Assembly (NCBI RefSeq): GCF_002873335.1
Contig: NZ_MCUW01000027.1
Location: 62,001 to 126,000 of the forward strand
Length of the DNA: 64,000 nt
Direction of reading: 5' to 3'
Source: Vibrio sp. 10N.286.49.B1
Lineage (GTDB): Bacteria > Pseudomonadota > Gammaproteobacteria > Enterobacterales > Vibrionaceae
Positions 43,917-54,175 of this stretch are shown here, piece after piece (the stretch's first letter is position 1; every line of letters begins with the position of its first letter). The notes below the pieces were generated by a model that was given only the letters and a program-made list of their open reading frames with translations, did not search any database and was not told where the DNA came from. A program made the position numbers and the translations under genes.

Positions 43917-46004
43917 TTACCAGCGGTAATTCGCGCTTAGTACCGCCGTTCGAGACTCACCGTAATAGCAATAATAATCACAACCTGACACGTATTCTTT
44001 ATCTAAAATATTATTTACATTGAGCTGTGCTTGCCATTGTGTGTTGATATCGTAAGAAACTACCGCATCCCAAAGCGTTGCACTAGGCACGGTTAGGTCG
44101 CTGCTTTTTGGGTTGTCTTTAGACTCACCAATGTAACGGACTCCTGTTCCAACATTTAAGCCATAAATACCGGCGAAAGAGGCATCATAGTTTACCCATG
44201 CTGATGCTGCGTGTTTTGGAATCAATGGGGCTTGCATCGTGCCTTGATCGTTGGTGTCGTCAGTTTGAGCATCGGTATAGGTGTAGCCAGCCGTGACTTT
44301 TAATGCATCCGTTACCTTTCCAACCATTTCAAATTCAGCGCCCTTTGAGGTCACTTCACCGGTTTGGGTTTGAGCCCAGGTAGCAGGGTTGGTAACTAAG
44401 GCATTGGTCTGAGTAATATCGAACAACGCTAGATTCATGTAACCATCAAAAAATTGTGGTTCGTATTTAACCCCAACCTCAAATTGTTCACCCTCTAGTG
44501 GTTTGTACAGTTTGCCAGTTGATGGATCAATTGTGCTCAATACCTCAAAGGATTGAGAGTAATTGGCGTAAGGTGAAAGACCGTTGGATGCAAGGTACAT
44601 TAACCCAGTGTTAAACGATAGTTGACCATCATTGCGTGACTCGTTTTGATTGGCTTTTTGACTGGTGTTTTCAGTGTTTACCCAATCGTAACGTGCACCA
44701 ACTAGCGCGATCCACTGTGAATCTAAAGTGATTTGATATTGAGAGTATAAGCTCGCCTGGGACTTGTTTATTTCTCGATCGATGTTGTCCGCCGAATCTA
44801 AAGGGGTATAGTTGCCATATTCTGGATCCCAAGGATTAATGGAATCAAAGGCATAATTGTCTTGTTCTTCACCTTTAGTATTATGGTGCTGTAGGTCTAG
44901 CCCAAGCAGCAGCGTATGCTCGGCGTTATCGCTGTACCAATTTCCGACCGCATTGTTATCAAAGGTAATACTTTGGTTAGTACCGTCACGAAATACGACA
45001 CCGCGCGCAAGCTCAGTGGCGCTTGGATCAGAGTTTGGAAAGGCATAAACACTGCGGAGGAGCAGGTCGTTTTGACCGAAATTTAAGTTTTGAGCCAGTG
45101 ACCAAACACTATTGTAGTCATGCTCTAGACGATAACCAACGGAAAATTGCTCGCGCTGATAGGTATCGTAACCCGGTTCACCTAGGTTGGTCGATGGATC
45201 AATTTTACCATTGTCGGAAGGCAATAAACTACCTGCCGCAGGGAAGAAGCCGTTAGTCGGTGTGCCATCATCTTTAAGATAAGTCCCCATTAAAGTAAGC
45301 ATCGTGCGCTCTGAGATATCGATCTCGACACTTGGCGCAAGATAGAAGCGCTCGTTTTCTGTATCGTTAAGCTCACCATCACGGCTTTTCATCATGCCAA
45401 CTAAACGATAACGCACAGTGCCTTGTTCATTGGCGTGATCGGAGACATCAAATGCAATCGATTGATGATCTTTATTACCAACTTCCAAGCGTACTTCACC
45501 TTGTGGTGTGAACGTTGGTTTCTTTTGAACTGCATTGACGACGCCACCTGGAGGCGCTTCTCCGTATAATATAGCGGCGGGCCCTTTCACCACTTCAACT
45601 TGCTGTAGGCCATAGGGTTCAACTAACCATGTGTAGTATCCGTCTCTAAATAGTCGGTTGCCATCCAAGTATGTCGCAGCATCAAAACCACGCACTTTAA
45701 ACCAATCCGTATCGTTATCGGCACCATAGGGCTGTGACGTGACGCCAGGTGTATAACGGAGTGCTTCATCAAGTTTTTGTGGGGCTTTAGCTTGTAAGTC
45801 TTGCTCTGAAATGATGGAGACCGAGCGCGGAACCTCTTGAGCTGGCGCATCAGTTTTTAGTGCTTGTGCGGTAACGGTAATCGTATCCATTTGGGCTGCA
45901 TCTTCTTGTGCATGTGCCTGAATGGATATCGCGGAAAGGGCGGGAAGGGTTCCGATCATCAATGCGGATCTCACCGCGCGCGAAATAGAATGTAGAGAGC
46001 TCAT
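43917..46004 (-). CDS. TonB-dependent ferric siderophore (hydroxamate/ferrichrome-type) receptor
   Basis: A 695-residue outer-membrane receptor. A signal peptide covers about 1-32 (ending AHA). A TonB box-like MDTITVTAQ precedes the plug (about 55-160; VRGFDAATYLDGNRL, VEVVKGPAAILYGEAPPGGVVN). The C-terminal beta barrel ends in aromatic ANYRW. The Cys pair near the C-terminus, in SGCDYYCYYGESRTAVL, is as in FhuA-type receptors. A Fur box lies 15 bases upstream. Next to fhuBDC, so ferric hydroxamates are the likely ligand. The exact siderophore cannot be read from sequence. Confidence 0.88.
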   Translation of the reverse strand: MSSLHSISRAVRSALMIGTLPALSAISIQAHAQEDAAQMDTITVTAQALKTDAPAQEVPRSVSIISEQDLQAKAPQKLDEALRYTPGVTSQPYGADNDTDWFKVRGFDAATYLDGNRLFRDGYYTWLVEPYGLQQVEVVKGPAAILYGEAPPGGVVNAVQKKPTFTPQGEVRLEVGNKDHQSIAFDVSDHANEQGTVRYRLVGMMKSRDGELNDTENERFYLAPSVEIDISERTMLTLMGTYLKDDGTPTNGFFPAAGSLLPSDNGKIDPSTNLGEPGYDTYQREQFSVGYRLEHDYNSVWSLAQNLNFGQNDLLLRSVYAFPNSDPSATELARGVVFRDGTNQSITFDNNAVGNWYSDNAEHTLLLGLDLQHHNTKGEEQDNYAFDSINPWDPEYGNYTPLDSADNIDREINKSQASLYSQYQITLDSQWIALVGARYDWVNTENTSQKANQNESRNDGQLSFNTGLMYLASNGLSPYANYSQSFEVLSTIDPSTGKLYKPLEGEQFEVGVKYEPQFFDGYMNLALFDITQTNALVTNPATWAQTQTGEVTSKGAEFEMVGKVTDALKVTAGYTYTDAQTDDTNDQGTMQAPLIPKHAASAWVNYDASFAGIYGLNVGTGVRYIGESKDNPKSSDLTVPSATLWDAVVSYDINTQWQAQLNVNNILDKEYVSGCDYYCYYGESRTAVLSANYRW

Positions 46005-46018
46005 ATAAAAATACCACT

Positions 46019-46037
46019 GATAATGATAATAATAGTT
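46019..46037. promoter_or_regulatory. Fur box upstream of the receptor gene
   Basis: GATAATGATAATAATAGTT matches the 19-base Fur consensus at 15 positions. It lies between the receptor gene and fhuB, so the receptor has its own iron-responsive promoter. Confidence 0.75.
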
Positions 46038-46200
46038 ATTTGCGTACGCATTCTAATGATATTTTTATAATATGGAAGTGAAAACATAGATTTCACGAAT
46101 GATCGCTTGCGCTGGGCTGGTGCTGGTGAATAGTTTTTATAATCAATGAGTTGAGTATTTTATTGAGGGTTAGATGAAAAAGAGAGAGTAACAGGGAGTA

Positions 46201-46221
46201 AGAGGGAGTCACACTCCCTCT
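46201..46221 (-). terminator. Hairpin after fhuB
   Basis: Perfect 9-base arms AGAGGGAGT/ACTCCCTCT around CAC, 15 bases past the fhuB stop. T-rich sequence follows only farther down the minus strand, so it is a probable rather than certain terminator. Confidence 0.55.
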
Positions 46222-46235
46222 CTCATAGATTTGAG

Positions 46236-48209
46236 TTAAGAACGCTTGATTCGACTGACGAGCATTAAGATAAGGAAGTAGCTACCGCCAAGAATCGCCA
46301 CCAACGTCCCTGCTGCGATCTGAGTCGGAAACAGTGCAACTTGGCCTATCCAATCGGCCCAGATCATGAGTGTGCCACCTATTAAACAACTGACGAACAG
46401 CTGCTGATGAGGTTTTTGTGCACCGATAAGCATTGCCATATGCGGAGCGACTAAGCCAACAAACGAAACTGGGCCCATGGTTGAGGTCACTAAGGCGCAC
46501 ATCAATGCAACAATACTCAATAAAACCAGTGATGCACCGTTAACCGATAACCCGCGTCCTTTAGTAAAATCTCGTCCGATAGAAATTAAGCTGAGCCAGC
46601 GCGATAAGCTAACAGAGATAATGCTCAATACTATGACACCTAACGCTAGCGATGATGCTTGAGTGTCGGTGACACGATAGGTTGAACCGGACAACCATAA
46701 TAATATTTCATAGCTATCCGTGGTGCCACGAGCGAGGCAAAATTGCACCATTGCTTCGAGTAAAGCGGTAATGGCGATACCCGTCAATATGAGGCTCGAT
46801 GGTGCAAATTGATGCTTCTTACCGAGTAGCAATAGCACGATCAACACGGATAGACTGCCAAATAGCGCCACGCCCCATTGTGCCCCTAGCACTGATTGAC
46901 TTAAAAATAAGCTAGAGAACACCAGTGCGAATGTTGCACCGGAGGACACCCCTAATATGTCAGGGCTGGCAAGCGGGTTGTAAATAAGTCTCTGTAATAA
47001 GGTACCTGCGATAGCAAGACCAATACCAGAAAACAGTGAGGTCACTAGGCGAGGCCAGCGCAAGTGCCATTGATATTCGCTCGGCACTCCCCAATACCAA
47101 GCCTCATTGCTGAGTTGAACACACACAGTCAATAAGACACCGGTGATTGCGGCCATTATAAAGAAACCGAGGTATGGTTTAGAAATTTGTGAACGATAGG
47201 AGCCAATACTGATAGTCATCCTATCTTGAGCTTTCATCTGCCTGCGACTAAACCAAACTAGAGCGGGAGCACCAATGGCGGCGGTAGTCACACCGCTAGG
47301 GATGACTTGACCAAATACGCTGGTCAGAGACATAGAGATCATATCTGTGACAAGCAGTAACGCCGCGCCAAGATAAAGGCTATGAATGAGCTCTTCTCGC
47401 GGAGTTCTTGCGCCTAAGCTTCGTGCAATATTCGGCGTGAGTAGGCCAATAAAACCAATCACGCCAACGGCAGTGATAGACGCAGATACAAGCCAAATTC
47501 CGACAACCATCATGAAAATAAATGCTGGGATAGTGTTGAGACCACGAGCCGCCGCGCCGTCATTACCCAAACGAAGTAATGTCAGAATTCGAGGAGCAAA
47601 CAGTAAAATGATTAGAGCAGGAATGAGGCGTGGCCAAAGCCAATCAAACCAGTCCCAGCCATTTTGTGCAAGATCGCCAGCACCCCACATAAAAACATTC
47701 TGAGCATATTGTTCATTGAGAAGGATTATTGCGGTGGCGATAGCGCCTAATAGAATGTTCACTACCATGCCTGATACCACAAGCGGAAGCCCCATCATAT
47801 TAGAGACCCCAGTAATGGCGACAATAAGAACAAAAGCACAAATGGCACCAAACATCGCAGCGATAGCAGTGTAGTCGGCTATCCAGTCGTTAAACCAGAC
47901 ACTTACGATGATCAATGCTAACCAGGCACCCGATGAGGTGCCGAGTGTCAATGGCGAGGTAAGTGGGTTTTGAGTCAGTTGTTGCATCAAGCTACCAACC
48001 AAACCGAGCATACCGCCCACCAGCAGTGTCAGAAGCATTCTCGGAAGCTGAGCGTAGGCATAATTGAAATCGGCAAAGCTTTCGGCCGAATCGATGTTGA
48101 AGCTCAACTGCCATTGCTGGGAGAATGATAACGAAGAATCTATTTGTAGACTCATGATGCAGAGGCAGAGCAGGACACACAGATAGACTAAAGAATGGGC
48201 TCGAATCAT
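46236..48209 (-). CDS. fhuB: Ferric hydroxamate ABC transporter permease
   Basis: A 657-residue fused permease made of two FecCD/BtuC-type halves, each with about 10 transmembrane helices. Repeated motifs occur in both halves: LTQNPLTSPLTLGTSSGAWL and LIYNPLASPDILGVSSGATF; GFIGLLTPNIARSLG and SFVGLVAPHMAMLIG. Such a double permease is characteristic of FhuB. The ATG shares the last A of the fhuD stop, so it is translationally coupled. Confidence 0.93.
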   Translation of the reverse strand: MIRAHSLVYLCVLLCLCIMSLQIDSSLSFSQQWQLSFNIDSAESFADFNYAYAQLPRMLLTLLVGGMLGLVGSLMQQLTQNPLTSPLTLGTSSGAWLALIIVSVWFNDWIADYTAIAAMFGAICAFVLIVAITGVSNMMGLPLVVSGMVVNILLGAIATAIILLNEQYAQNVFMWGAGDLAQNGWDWFDWLWPRLIPALIILLFAPRILTLLRLGNDGAAARGLNTIPAFIFMMVVGIWLVSASITAVGVIGFIGLLTPNIARSLGARTPREELIHSLYLGAALLLVTDMISMSLTSVFGQVIPSGVTTAAIGAPALVWFSRRQMKAQDRMTISIGSYRSQISKPYLGFFIMAAITGVLLTVCVQLSNEAWYWGVPSEYQWHLRWPRLVTSLFSGIGLAIAGTLLQRLIYNPLASPDILGVSSGATFALVFSSLFLSQSVLGAQWGVALFGSLSVLIVLLLLGKKHQFAPSSLILTGIAITALLEAMVQFCLARGTTDSYEILLWLSGSTYRVTDTQASSLALGVIVLSIISVSLSRWLSLISIGRDFTKGRGLSVNGASLVLLSIVALMCALVTSTMGPVSFVGLVAPHMAMLIGAQKPHQQLFVSCLIGGTLMIWADWIGQVALFPTQIAAGTLVAILGGSYFLILMLVSRIKRS

Positions 48210-49171
48210 TATTGAGGTGCCACTTGTAGCAGACTATCGGTTACTGCGTTTGCGGTGTACAACAGTGACATCGCACCACCGTAGCTCCATACCGGCTCCA
48301 TGGCGTTAACGTGTCCCTTACGAACAAACGGCATCGCTTTCCATAATACACTACTCTTCAGTTTTTCTTCTTGAGGAAAGGGCAGGATATATAACACGTA
48401 GCCATCGGTAACATGTTGCAAAGCTTGGAATCGCTGTTGTGTGATTCCCCACGGAGCGGCAGTTTTAGGAAGTGGATTTTCTAGACCCAATTTGTTGAGT
48501 ACGTATTCTGTTGTGGAGTTTTCAGTGAACATAAACACAGAAGTTGGGTTGGAAAACCGGATGGGTAATACCTTAGGAAGCTCTGGATAGGCGGTTCCCA
48601 GTTTATCTTTGAGCGTGGTGAATGCTTGCTCCATCTGAGTAAGTTTCTTCGTTGCTAGCGCCGTTTTTCCTAGTAAAACCGCCAGGGTGTTAAAGTTATC
48701 AATCGCTTGTTGAGCGTCGTTTTTATGACCATCAAAATTGGGTAAATACACCACAGGGGCAATCTGACTTAGGGAATCGATGAGGTCTTTTTGTGGCGAT
48801 GCTGCGATGATCACATCAGGTTTTAATATGGCAATCTGTTCCATGTTGGGTTCGGCTCGGCTACCGATATCAACAATGCTTGAAGGTGCCGCTGGGTGTA
48901 CTACCCAGTCACGGTAACCGGGAAGGTTTGGTGCGCCGACAGGTGTAATATCGAGCTCAATGACTTGTTCCAATAGGTCCCAGTTGAGCACAACGACACG
49001 CTGAGGAATGGATTCAAACGTAATCGGCCCTCGAGCATCTTGAATGGTGACTGCGTTATTACTGGTTGCCAAATTTTCTAGAGCGGCCGTTGCGAAACTG
49101 AGGGGGGATAGGAATACGCTACCTATTAATAGCATGCGACAAAGAAAAGATAAGTGCGGTGTTATGCGCAT
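48209..49171 (-). CDS. fhuD: Ferric hydroxamate substrate-binding protein
   Basis: A 320-residue periplasmic class III binding protein. The signal peptide is about 1-29 (LLIGSVFLSPLSFATA). Typical landmarks are VVVLNWDLLEQVIELDITPV, GSRAEPNMEQIAILKPDVII and DGYVLYILPF. It delivers ferric hydroxamates to FhuBC. It starts 10 bases inside the end of fhuC and ends at the fhuB start, a compact operon in order C-D-B. Confidence 0.91.
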   Translation of the reverse strand: MRITPHLSFLCRMLLIGSVFLSPLSFATAALENLATSNNAVTIQDARGPITFESIPQRVVVLNWDLLEQVIELDITPVGAPNLPGYRDWVVHPAAPSSIVDIGSRAEPNMEQIAILKPDVIIAASPQKDLIDSLSQIAPVVYLPNFDGHKNDAQQAIDNFNTLAVLLGKTALATKKLTQMEQAFTTLKDKLGTAYPELPKVLPIRFSNPTSVFMFTENSTTEYVLNKLGLENPLPKTAAPWGITQQRFQALQHVTDGYVLYILPFPQEEKLKSSVLWKAMPFVRKGHVNAMEPVWSYGGAMSLLYTANAVTDSLLQVAPQ

Positions 49172-49947
49172 ACTACGGCTACCTTATTTATGCTGGTGTC
49201 TTGTGACGGATGAGGGTGGTCGATAAGCTTAATCGGAGAATGATAAAGTTCTGAGAGTCGGTCTTCATCAAGCATAACTTCTACTGGGCCATCAAAGGCA
49301 ATTTGACCTTGCTTGAGAGCTACGATATGTGTCGCGTAGCGAAGGGCCAAATTAATATCGTGTAAGATAACAACAATGCCTACCGATTGTGTTCGATTGA
49401 GCTCGGCTAGCAAAGCCATGAGTTGATATTGGTGATGAACATCAAGGGCAGAGGTGGGCTCATCGAGGATTAGAATCGGTGATCTTTGGGCCAGTAACAT
49501 CGAGACCCAACCTCGCTGACGCTCTCCACCAGACAAGGAGTCAGCTAATGTATTGCTATAGTCTTGCATACCGGTTTTTGATATCGCGTCTTCAATGATT
49601 GCTTCATCTTCAGGGGTCCAGCGGGCAAAAGCGCCACGCCATGGATAGCGGCCAAGTCGAACTAACTCCCGTACAGTAAGGCCTGCCGAGGTGGGTAGTT
49701 TTTGCGGTAAAAATGCCACTTCTTTTGCTAGTGAACGTGAGGAACGCTTGGTCAGGGGCTCTCCGTTTAACGTGACAACGCCTTTATCTGGGCCTTGTTG
49801 TCCGGCAAGTAAGCTGACTAAGGTGGATTTACCAGAACCATTGTGACCTAAGACAACCGTCAATTCGGAAGTGGGAATGGTCAATGAATCTATCGAGAGT
49901 ATGGTTCTGCCACCTCTGATCATTGCAATATCTGAAAGGTTATACAT
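49162..49947 (-). CDS. fhuC: Ferric hydroxamate ABC transporter ATPase
   Basis: A 261-residue cytoplasmic ATP-binding subunit. Walker A GHNGSGKST, Q-loop FLPQKL, signature LSGGERQRG, Walker B ILILDEPT and H-loop ILHDINLA are all intact. First gene of the fhuCDB operon. The divergent region to the ABC exporter (50210) carries a Fur box. Confidence 0.93.
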   Translation of the reverse strand: MYNLSDIAMIRGGRTILSIDSLTIPTSELTVVLGHNGSGKSTLVSLLAGQQGPDKGVVTLNGEPLTKRSSRSLAKEVAFLPQKLPTSAGLTVRELVRLGRYPWRGAFARWTPEDEAIIEDAISKTGMQDYSNTLADSLSGGERQRGWVSMLLAQRSPILILDEPTSALDVHHQYQLMALLAELNRTQSVGIVVILHDINLALRYATHIVALKQGQIAFDGPVEVMLDEDRLSELYHSPIKLIDHPHPSQDTSINKVAVVCA

Positions 49948-50138
49948 GTATGGGTCTTAGTTGCTAGGGGCGGATGTGTAAACTAACTGAGTTATCGACA
50001 TCCGTTTAATAGTGAATAGGTAGTGGTTTAAATCAAGGTATGCACATTGAGATTGATATCCTTGATACTAGAAAGATTAATCCCCAAAGGGTCTTTCACG
50101 AAATCAAACATCTGTTACAATCCCGCCCTTCTAATTAT

Positions 50139-50157
50139 GCAAATGATAATTATTATT
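50139..50157. promoter_or_regulatory. Fur box between fhuC and the ABC exporter
   Basis: GCAAATGATAATTATTATT matches the Fur consensus at about 15 of 19 positions. It lies 53 bases before the exporter start and 192 bases before fhuC, so it most likely controls the exporter and possibly both. Confidence 0.7.
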
Positions 50158-50209
50158 AGTCGTTTTTGCAATGGTTACCTATCAGAAAAGCCGTTATTTG
50201 AGGGCATTT

Positions 50210-52042
50210 ATGTTTCGTCGTTTTGAGTCATTTACCCAACCATTCCCTAAAGAGGGGGGTGAAAAGCCCCCAGGCGACTTGCTTGGTTTTTGTAAATACT
50301 ACACCAAAGGGTTCGAAACCCCCTTAATTATGCTGGCTATTTTGAGTGCCAGTGTCGCGATAGCTGAAGTGACGTTGCTGAAGTATTTAGGCTCTTTGGT
50401 CGATATACTTGGGCAACAAAATAAAGATATGTTTTGGCAAGAGCAAGGAATGACATTGCTTGGTATGGCGGCGTTGATCGTCGTCGTTATGCCGTTGTTG
50501 TCTTTTTGTCACTCAATGATCATGCACCAAAGCCTTTTGGGAAATTACCCCATGGCAGTACGTTGGCAGATGCACCGATATTTGCTTAAGCAAAGTATTG
50601 GCTTTTTCCAGCGTGATTTTTCAGGTCGCGTTGCGACAAAAATGATGCAGAGCGCAATAGCTGTGCGAGAAACGGTGATGAAACTCATCGATGTCATGGT
50701 CTACATCTCGGTGTATTTTGTGTCCATGATCTTGATGATGGGTGGTGCTGATAAGGTATTGATGGTACCTATTTTGGTGTGGTTAGTATTGTATGTGTGT
50801 ATCCAGTTGTTTTTTATTCCAAAGCTTAAAAGCATTGCAGCGACTCAGGCGGATGCTCAGTCGGTGATGACGGGACGAATCGTCGATAGCTATACGAACA
50901 TCACGACAGTAAAATTGTTTGCTCATTCAAAGAACGAAGTGAACTACGCTAAAAATAGCATGAAACAGCTGTTGCAAGCTGTCTATAACCAAATGCGTAT
51001 GATCACCAAATTGCTATTTAGCGTCGATGCAATTAACTACATGTTGCTATTCTCGATTACGTTATTATCGATAACGCTATGGTTAGATGATTTAGTCAGT
51101 GTGGGTGTCATTGCGATTGCCGTTAGTATTGCTTTACGTGTGCAGGGGATGTCGAAATGGATCATGTGGGAGGTCAGTTCGCTATTTGAACAGATAGGTA
51201 CGGCAAGCGATGGGATGAATACCATCGCAAATGATATTGAGGTTCAAGATTGCCCCAATGCCGCACCTTTGGTGGTGACTTCCGGTGAAATTGAGTTTCA
51301 AAACATTAACTTTCGCTATAGCGATGGAAAGCCTGTCATTGAGGGGTTAAATCTGACGCTCAAGCCTGGTGAAAAGGTTGGGGTAGTGGGACGGTCTGGA
51401 GCAGGCAAATCAACGTTGGTCAATCTACTGCTTCGCTTCTATGACTTAAACAGCGGCGCGATTATCATTGATGGTCAGAACATATCCTCCGTACAACAAG
51501 AATCGTTGCGACATAAGATTGGAATGATAACCCAAGATACATCGTTGCTGCATCGTTCGATTAGAGAAAATATACTTTATGGCGATCCGGACGCATCTGA
51601 ACAAGCAATGATACTAGCGGCAAGGCAGGCTCATGCCCATGAGTTTATTCAGGAACTGGTTGATGAAAGTGGCAATACAGGTTATGACGTCGAGGTTGGA
51701 GAGCGAGGGGTGAAATTATCAGGTGGTCAGCGTCAGCGAATTGCCATTGCGCGAGTATTATTAAAAAATGCCCCGATTTTGGTGATGGACGAAGCTACAT
51801 CAGCGCTTGATTCAGAGGTAGAGTCGGCAATTCAAGAAAACCTTACGTCATTGATGGACGGTAAAACCGTCATCGCTATTGCTCACAGGCTGTCAACTAT
51901 TGCGGCAATGGATCGTCTTATCGTTATGGATAAGGGCGATATCGTGGAGCAAGGAACCCATCAAGAGCTGCTGGCATTAAACGGTGTTTATGCCCAACTT
52001 TGGTCTCATCAAACTGGCGGTTTTTTGGGTGAGTCCTTTTAG
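50210..52042 (+). CDS. ABC exporter, fused membrane and ATPase domains
   Basis: A 610-residue type IV (exporter-fold) half transporter, six transmembrane helices at about 35-310 and a C-terminal ATPase with Walker A GRSGAGKST, Q-loop MITQDT, signature LSGGQRQR, Walker B ILVMDEAT and H-loop AHRLST. Such proteins export lipids, peptides, siderophores or drugs, or import siderophores in the IrtAB case. I chose ATG 50210 with GAGGG five bases upstream over ATG 50171. The Fur box and divergence from fhu suggest an iron-related substrate, which is inference. Confidence 0.88.
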   Translation: MFRRFESFTQPFPKEGGEKPPGDLLGFCKYYTKGFETPLIMLAILSASVAIAEVTLLKYLGSLVDILGQQNKDMFWQEQGMTLLGMAALIVVVMPLLSFCHSMIMHQSLLGNYPMAVRWQMHRYLLKQSIGFFQRDFSGRVATKMMQSAIAVRETVMKLIDVMVYISVYFVSMILMMGGADKVLMVPILVWLVLYVCIQLFFIPKLKSIAATQADAQSVMTGRIVDSYTNITTVKLFAHSKNEVNYAKNSMKQLLQAVYNQMRMITKLLFSVDAINYMLLFSITLLSITLWLDDLVSVGVIAIAVSIALRVQGMSKWIMWEVSSLFEQIGTASDGMNTIANDIEVQDCPNAAPLVVTSGEIEFQNINFRYSDGKPVIEGLNLTLKPGEKVGVVGRSGAGKSTLVNLLLRFYDLNSGAIIIDGQNISSVQQESLRHKIGMITQDTSLLHRSIRENILYGDPDASEQAMILAARQAHAHEFIQELVDESGNTGYDVEVGERGVKLSGGQRQRIAIARVLLKNAPILVMDEATSALDSEVESAIQENLTSLMDGKTVIAIAHRLSTIAAMDRLIVMDKGDIVEQGTHQELLALNGVYAQLWSHQTGGFLGESF

Positions 52043-52189
52043 TTCATGATTTGAGAGCCCTGTTAGGACAACTTTTCTAAGTTGAAGAAGGAAAAGCGAG
52101 AATGGTTAATTGTTGAACTGTGCAAATGTTTGGAAACAATTATTCATCAAATCAATAAGAGTTTACACTTATTGATAATAATATCTGAT

Positions 52190-52318
52190 TTTTAACGCTT
52201 CTCTGATGTGCTCTAATTAGCGCTTATTTAGCTGGTAGTCCACTTTCAGCTAAATGAAAATCCAACTTTATACATCGTATTGATGTTGCCTTGCTGCTTT
52301 ACGCAGCAAGGCTTTTTT
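52190..52318 (+). ncRNA. Candidate small RNA with strong terminator
   Basis: A 10-base perfect stem GCCTTGCTGC/GCAGCAAGGC (52288-52312) with TTTTTT, a textbook terminator. An independent stem ATTTAGCTG/CAGCTAAAT (52226-52255) precedes it. The terminator is 245 bases past the exporter stop, too far for an ordinary 3' end, so a small RNA gene is possible. A weak extended -10 (TGATAATAA) is near 52173. It matches no small RNA I know. It may instead be the long 3' end of the exporter transcript. Confidence 0.4.
52288..52318 (+). terminator. Rho-independent terminator in the exporter-glpK gap
   Basis: Ten-base GC-rich perfect stem with loop TTTAC and a T6 run. It ends either the exporter transcript or a small RNA. 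The remainder of 52043-52430 shows no other feature. Confidence 0.9.
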
Positions 52319-52430
52319 GTTTGCATTTTCGTCCGTGTTTTTTGTAATATCACGGATTATTTTCAACTGATATAACCGCTTATTTTTCAATGCGTAAACG
52401 TTGTTACTTTCTGCATGTGTCGTTTTGCCG

Positions 52431-53924
52431 TTACGACGTTTGTGTTCGTCTGATTGCCTCTAACCATCCGCTATACCAATCTTCTCGCTGTTCTCTCTTC
52501 ATGTTTGGCCGAAAGACACGCTCAATTTCTTTTTTATCGGCGAGTTCATCTTGGTTTTGCCAAAAACCACTAGCGAGACCCGCTAACATTGCTGCGCCGA
52601 GTGCGGTTGATTCGCGAACTAAAGGCCTTACTACCTTCGTACCCATAATATCGGCTTGGAATTGCATCAAGAAATCGTTGGCTACAGCCCCACCGTCGAC
52701 TCGGATTTGTGCTAATTTGATGCCGGAATCCTCTTCCATAGCTAACAACACATCGCGGCTTTGATAGGCAATCGACTCTAGTGCGGCACGAATAATATGG
52801 TTACGGTTGGTGCCACGAGTAAGCCCCGTTAACGTGCCTCTTGCGTGTGGGTCCCAGTATGGTGCGCCAAGCCCAACGAAGGCTGGAACCAAATACACAC
52901 CATTTGAATCATCTACTTTTTCGGCGAAGTATTGGGTATCCTGAGCGTCACGAATGAGGCCCAGTTCATCACGTAGCCATTGAATCGTAGCACCTCCCAT
53001 GAAGACACTTCCTTCCAAGGCATAGGTTACCTTGCCGTCGATCTGGTACCCAATAGTGGTCAGTAAACCATGCTTCGAAGTGATGGGCTTATCGCCGGTA
53101 TTCATTAATAGGAAGCATCCGGTACCGTAGGTATTCTTGACCATTCCTTTTTTAAAGCATTGTTGGCCAAACAAGGCAGCCTGTTGATCGCCGGCGATGC
53201 CACTAATGGGGATATCTTCAGAACCACCACCAATATGCGCATAACCATACACTTCACTGCTTGATTTCACGTCTGGTAACATAGTTTTTGGAATATTAAA
53301 GAGCTTAAGAAGGGCTTCATCCCACTCAAGAGTATGGATGTTAAATAGCATAGTACGTGACGCATTGCTTACATCAGTGACGTGCGACTTACCGTGAGTA
53401 AGCTTCCAAATGAGCCAGGTGTCGACGGTACCAAAAAGTAGCTCACCATTGTCTGCTTTTTCTCGCGCACCTTCCACATTGTCAAGGATCCAAGCGATCT
53501 TCGAACCGGAAAAATAAGCGTCGACAACTAGCCCAGTGGTTTTCTGAATATAAGGTTCATGGCCTTCTTGTTTTAATTGGTCACAAAAACTCGCGGTGCG
53601 TCGACATTGCCAGACGATAGCGTTGTAAATAGGTTGGCCGCTTTCTTTATCCCAAACAATCGTGGTTTCGCGCTGATTGGTAATACCAATAGCGGCGACG
53701 TCTTCATTGGCTATATCGGCTTGAGCGAGTACCTCGGTTAACGATGAGCGTTGGGTTGCCCATATTTCCATTGGGTCATGCTCTACCCAGCCGGGGTTTG
53801 GATAAATTTGCGTAAATTCTCTTTGTGCAGAGCAAACCGTATTCGCATCGTGATCAAAAACAATGGCACGTGAGCTGGTGGTTCCTTGGTCTAACGCGAC
53901 GACGACTTTTTTGTGGTTGTTCAT
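52431..53924 (-). CDS. glpK: Glycerol kinase
   Basis: A 497-residue FGGY-family kinase that phosphorylates glycerol. [20 protein letters not shown] (about 7-26) is the phosphate loop; [33 protein letters not shown] and [13 protein letters not shown] are family landmarks. Product glycerol-3-phosphate induces GlpR. The gene is divergent from glpD; no glpF facilitator gene was seen beside it. Shared operators lie in the gap. Confidence 0.95.
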   Translation of the reverse strand: MNNHKKVVVALDQGTTSSRAIVFDHDANTVCSAQREFTQIYPNPGWVEHDPMEIWATQRSSLTEVLAQADIANEDVAAIGITNQRETTIVWDKESGQPIYNAIVWQCRRTASFCDQLKQEGHEPYIQKTTGLVVDAYFSGSKIAWILDNVEGAREKADNGELLFGTVDTWLIWKLTHGKSHVTDVSNASRTMLFNIHTLEWDEALLKLFNIPKTMLPDVKSSSEVYGYAHIGGGSEDIPISGIAGDQQAALFGQQCFKKGMVKNTYGTGCFLLMNTGDKPITSKHGLLTTIGYQIDGKVTYALEGSVFMGGATIQWLRDELGLIRDAQDTQYFAEKVDDSNGVYLVPAFVGLGAPYWDPHARGTLTGLTRGTNRNHIIRAALESIAYQSRDVLLAMEEDSGIKLAQIRVDGGAVANDFLMQFQADIMGTKVVRPLVRESTALGAAMLAGLASGFWQNQDELADKKEIERVFRPNMKREQREDWYSGWLEAIRRTQTS

Positions 53925-54005
53925 TCCGTTTCCGTTCTTAGTTTATCTCTGTAACTAAACTGATGAGCATCGTGTACAGCTAAATTTCTAGTTATGTCAT
54001 CCAGT

Positions 54006-54025
54006 AATGTTCGTATTCGACCATA
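54006..54025. promoter_or_regulatory. GlpR operator 1
   Basis: AATGTTCGTATTCGACCATA matches the E. coli GlpR consensus WATGTTCGWWAWCGAACATW at 18 of 20 positions. It lies closer to glpK. Confidence 0.8.
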
Positions 54026-54175
54026 TGGATGATTTATGTTGTGTATGTTATTGGATTTATCGCTAACTTACTTGTATCAACCTCTCAAAACATTGGCTTT
54101 ACCTCTTAAGTATCAATGAATATTAGTAAATAGCAACAAAAAATTAACACAAATAAAAGTGCATAAATGGCTCGA

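Noticed and set aside
52130..52320. RyhB as identity of the small RNA candidate
   Set aside because: The conserved RyhB core could not be found; only a weak half Fur box is present.
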